Assembly (NCBI RefSeq): GCF_004745945.1
Contig: NZ_SRLE01000005.1
Coordinates: 372,001 to 436,000, forward strand
Length of the DNA stretch: 64,000 nt
Direction of reading: 5' to 3'
Origin: Mangrovimicrobium sediminis
GTDB lineage: Bacteria > Pseudomonadota > Gammaproteobacteria > Pseudomonadales > Halieaceae
Made by a program: the position numbers and the translations under genes. How positions within the stretch are numbered: the stretch's first letter is position 1; each line of letters opens with the position of its first letter. Below the pieces are notes generated by a model, which saw nothing but the letters and a program-made list of their open reading frames with translations, was not told the DNA's origin and searched no databases. Of this stretch, positions 61,474 through 64,000 are shown piece by piece.

Positions 61474-61831
61474 CACAGATAATTAGCCAAAAATTTGCAT
61501 GGGATTTTTGTTACCAAACTCCGGACTAGCGTCGAACCGGCTGGGTGAGGTATCGAATTCGTCGAGTATGTCGGGTTGAATCCACGTTAATGCAAGGGTT
61601 GCTATCTCGCGGTGAGGACCTGGCAACGTCGTGCGTGGATTCGCCGCGCTGCCATCGGTTCCACATCTCCTCTTTTTGGCCGTCGGTCTAGACGATTCGC
61701 TCTCTCCTGGTCATGGGCAACGCTCCTTTTCTCTAAAGAGAGCTTAGAATGTTGCATCGATCAGTTGAACCCGCAGCTCTTTACGGCCACGCCCCCGGGG
61801 CGGTGACGGGCTCGAAGCAGATAAGCAGCGT

Positions 61832-61860
61832 GCGACGCTAGTCTGCGTGACTAGCGTCGC
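61832..61860. terminator. Perfect 12-bp hairpin between convergent genes
   Basis: gcgacgctagtc (61832-61843) and gactagcgtcgc (61849-61860) are perfect complements around loop tgcgt. It lies 10 bp after the stop of the minus-strand gene ending at 61871. The 11-mer gactagcgtcg also occurs singly at 61524-61534. A terminator or protein-binding palindrome; no T-run. Confidence 0.55.
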
Positions 61861-61870
61861 CGCGAGCCAG

Positions 61871-64000
61871 TCAGGGAGCGACAAGGCCGGAGGGCCCCGG
61901 CGGCTTGCCCTGACGACGCTGGGCCCGAAGCAGGTCGTTGATTCCCACAATGCCGTCCCCGTCGAGATCGGGGTCATCGGCATCCGAAGCAAAGGCGGCC
62001 CTGAACAGCAGCATATCCACCGCGTCTACAAGGCCCGACTGATTCAGGTCGGCATCACAGATATTGCCGAATCCATCGCCATTGCTGTCACGCTGGTCGC
62101 TATTGCTATGACGAATGCAGTTGTCGACCATGTCGAGAATGCCGTCGGAGTCGAGGTCTCTTCGAGCGGCGTTCACGTCCAGGTAGGAAAAGCGTGGCGC
62201 ACCCTCGACATTTGTCACCACCAGGGCGCCAGCGTCGGACTGGAACAGGCGGAGCGGCAATCCTACGATGTCTATGGCATCGACCAGTGCGTAGTTCTCG
62301 CCCCATTGCTGCAGGGAAGTCCCCGCCGGACCATCGGTCAGTGTGTAGAGTTCGTCTCCCACCCAGGCGGCGTCAGAGATATTGTTGAACAGCGTATCGA
62401 TTTGCTCGAGGGTGATAGCGTCGTAGATCCGGCCGGAGCCCAGAATTACGATGCTGCCGTCCGGAGCCACGCGGATCGGGTGCAAGATGCCTGAACTGCT
62501 GTGGTAGGGGGAGTCTTTTTGTATGCCGATGTAACCGTCCACGTCAATATCTTCCCAGAGCAGGTCGTTGGGTGAGGTGTCATCGCGAAAGAAATACATC
62601 TTGCGATTGGCCTCGCTCCAGATGTACTCACGAGAGTAGTAGTTCCATTCAACCTGGGAGATGAGTATCCCGCTGGGATCATAGGTGAAATGCGAATCCC
62701 AGGCGCCGGTATCGTCAACCACGAATACATAGCTGCCTGCCGTTGCGAGTCCCTTGGGGTACGCTGGGGAATTGGCAAAAGGAACTTCGATTCGGGAATC
62801 GGACAATGGAATCTGGGTAATTTTTCCCGAAGCATAGGAAAGGTAGAGTGTATTCGTCTGCTCTGAATAGGCCATGTGTGTAGCAGTTTCAGTCAGCGTT
62901 ATGGTTTCCTGGTAAGAACGGGATTCCAGTGACCACTGGAAAATGCTGAGGTTGGCATTACTGAGCAGGTAAAGCGTGCCCGCGCCGTCGTGAAGAATTT
63001 CATCGGGTATGTAGGCCAGGCCCTGCGGATTGATCTCGGGTCCGGGGGTGTCCGGCGTCAGCGACGCTATCGGGACAATCTCGACACTGGGAGAAATATC
63101 GAGGTCATAAAAGGCGAAAACGTTGTCTCCCTCAACGAAGATCCTGTCGTACTCCACCGGACCGGTGTAGTTGCCAGTTTCAAGAAAGGTATTGGAGTAA
63201 GAGTAAATGGTTGCCCCACGCAGGACGATGGGCAAGTTGCCGTAAAAGCCCAGGTCGTCGAACGCACCTGCGAGACTGTTGTTGTAACTCAGGTCTGATG
63301 TGCTGTAGATAATGCCAGCACTATCGACGACCCGGGCTTCACCTGGAAAGACATAGGTGCGAGAAGCGTTGGGATAGTCGCCGTGATACGAGCTGTCAGT
63401 TTGTCCGCCCAGCGTCCCGTCCTCGCCCAACCGCAACTGCAAGATGTCCGACGGGCTGATGCCGACAGACCTGGAGAAAATTTTGCCCAGTGCGGGAGCG
63501 ATTGATGTGCCGGTCATGGAGTGCCAGTAGTCAATCTGGTCGATGACGCCGCCGGACCATTTATTCGTGCTTACCACCGATTCCCCGAAGACAACGTAGA
63601 CGTAATCGCCTGACACTTCGAGGCTGGTTGCTTCCTCGTTGGTATTCACCAGGTGAGTCTCTGTGCTCCCGGCGAGGTCCAGTCTTGCCGTTCTCCTGCC
63701 GAAACTGACGTAGATGCCGTCGTCATCAACGGTGAAGGCGGTTGGTGAAGCGCTCAGAGGAATGTCAGGTAGAAATACCTGGCCCAGCAGATCGTAGCGT
63801 TTGATCAACGCTGAGCTGCCGTAAAGGAAATACGCAATACTGCCGCGTTGTTCTGCCTGAAGTGGAGCCTCGGCTTGTGCCCTTGCGGCAGTGGTGAGGC
63901 CCAGGACTACAACGAAAACAACCGCAAGTTGAATTGCGGTTCGCTTCAATACGCGGCCCGACGAACTGAGATCGAAAGATCGAAATACATCCGTGTGCAT
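61871..64000 (-). CDS. Secreted propeller-like protein with Ca-binding C-terminal repeats (start at window edge)
   Basis: At least 709 residues. A signal peptide is visible (AIQLAVVFVVVLGLTTAARAQA); the ATG at 64000 is the last base of the window, and an alternative GTG start (VLKRTAIQLAVV) is 16 codons further in, so the true start may lie outside or inside. The body has repeated YVxF/YxxD-type strands (GIYVSFGRRTARLDL, DYVYVVFGESVV, LYLSYASGKITQIPL), a beta-propeller-like pattern without catalytic residues. The C-terminus has thrombospondin type 3 / dockerin-like Asp-rich repeats (DLDSDGILDMVDNC, DSNGDGFGNICDADLNQSG, DLDGDGIVGINDLL), probably binding calcium. It ends without a sorting signal. 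Similar in style to the metzincin protein's propeller; function unknown. Confidence 0.65.
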   Translation of the reverse strand: MHTDVFRSFDLSSSGRVLKRTAIQLAVVFVVVLGLTTAARAQAEAPLQAEQRGSIAYFLYGSSALIKRYDLLGQVFLPDIPLSASPTAFTVDDDGIYVSFGRRTARLDLAGSTETHLVNTNEEATSLEVSGDYVYVVFGESVVSTNKWSGGVIDQIDYWHSMTGTSIAPALGKIFSRSVGISPSDILQLRLGEDGTLGGQTDSSYHGDYPNASRTYVFPGEARVVDSAGIIYSTSDLSYNNSLAGAFDDLGFYGNLPIVLRGATIYSYSNTFLETGNYTGPVEYDRIFVEGDNVFAFYDLDISPSVEIVPIASLTPDTPGPEINPQGLAYIPDEILHDGAGTLYLLSNANLSIFQWSLESRSYQETITLTETATHMAYSEQTNTLYLSYASGKITQIPLSDSRIEVPFANSPAYPKGLATAGSYVFVVDDTGAWDSHFTYDPSGILISQVEWNYYSREYIWSEANRKMYFFRDDTSPNDLLWEDIDVDGYIGIQKDSPYHSSSGILHPIRVAPDGSIVILGSGRIYDAITLEQIDTLFNNISDAAWVGDELYTLTDGPAGTSLQQWGENYALVDAIDIVGLPLRLFQSDAGALVVTNVEGAPRFSYLDVNAARRDLDSDGILDMVDNCIRHSNSDQRDSNGDGFGNICDADLNQSGLVDAVDMLLFRAAFASDADDPDLDGDGIVGINDLLRAQRRQGKPPGPSGLVAP

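Overview
The window reads as chromosomal DNA of a GC-rich gammaproteobacterium. The gene content (fatty acid cis/trans isomerase, Fe-S type photolyase, DUF1254/DUF3604 secreted proteins, FadL-like porin, Baeyer-Villiger-type flavoprotein, a mid-protein XrtH-type sorting signal) is what I would expect from a marine aerobic heterotroph such as the OM60/NOR5 (Halieaceae) group. That placement is inference from gene families, not from a marker gene. No rRNA, tRNA, CRISPR array or intact insertion sequence was found.

Layout. 1-8.5 kb: thymidine phosphorylase, Cti, a cytochrome P450 with a palindromic promoter, a TerB-like protein, a tandem HAD protein, and a cold-shock gene with its own terminator. 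8.7-18.6 kb: photolyase, a CxxCxxCC protein, a persulfide/sulfur locus (persulfide dioxygenase, TauE-type exporter, two YeeE-type half-transporters), an overlapping pair with an AhpD/CMD-like member, a cytochrome-PQQ dehydrogenase, a FadL-like porin and a CadD-like transporter. 18.6-28.5 kb: a minus-strand run of exported proteins (glycine-zipper protein, DUF3604, three outer-membrane barrel-like proteins, two DUF1254 proteins), followed upstream by an AraC regulator. 28.7-41.8 kb: a probable midcut-by-XrtH protein, sterol-desaturase-like hydroxylase, a RimK with an RCK_C-like tail, a BVMO-like flavoprotein, an Old-Yellow-Enzyme/dienoyl-CoA-reductase-like enzyme, a LAL regulator, and a large secreted metzincin-like protease.

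42-51.7 kb is a surface-glycan type accessory region. A plus-strand operon (SAM methyltransferase and three family 2 glycosyltransferases) faces a minus-strand group (phytanoyl-CoA-dioxygenase-like enzyme, methyltransferase, two sulfotransferases). It ends in a decayed third sulfotransferase. 51.9-57 kb: a lipoprotein alpha/beta hydrolase, a beta-lactamase-fold lipoprotein and a saccharopine-dehydrogenase-like reductase.

57.3-61.4 kb is visibly AT-richer than the rest. It carries a compact three-gene unit: a CHASE2 membrane protein without a recognisable output domain, a small secreted SH3-like protein, and a secreted M48 metalloprotease. I regard this as the best candidate for an undescribed system. 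The window ends in a secreted propeller-like protein with calcium-binding C-terminal repeats, whose start lies at the window edge. Short tandem repeats (15 bp, 14 bp and an imperfect 17 bp type) occupy three intergenic regions.
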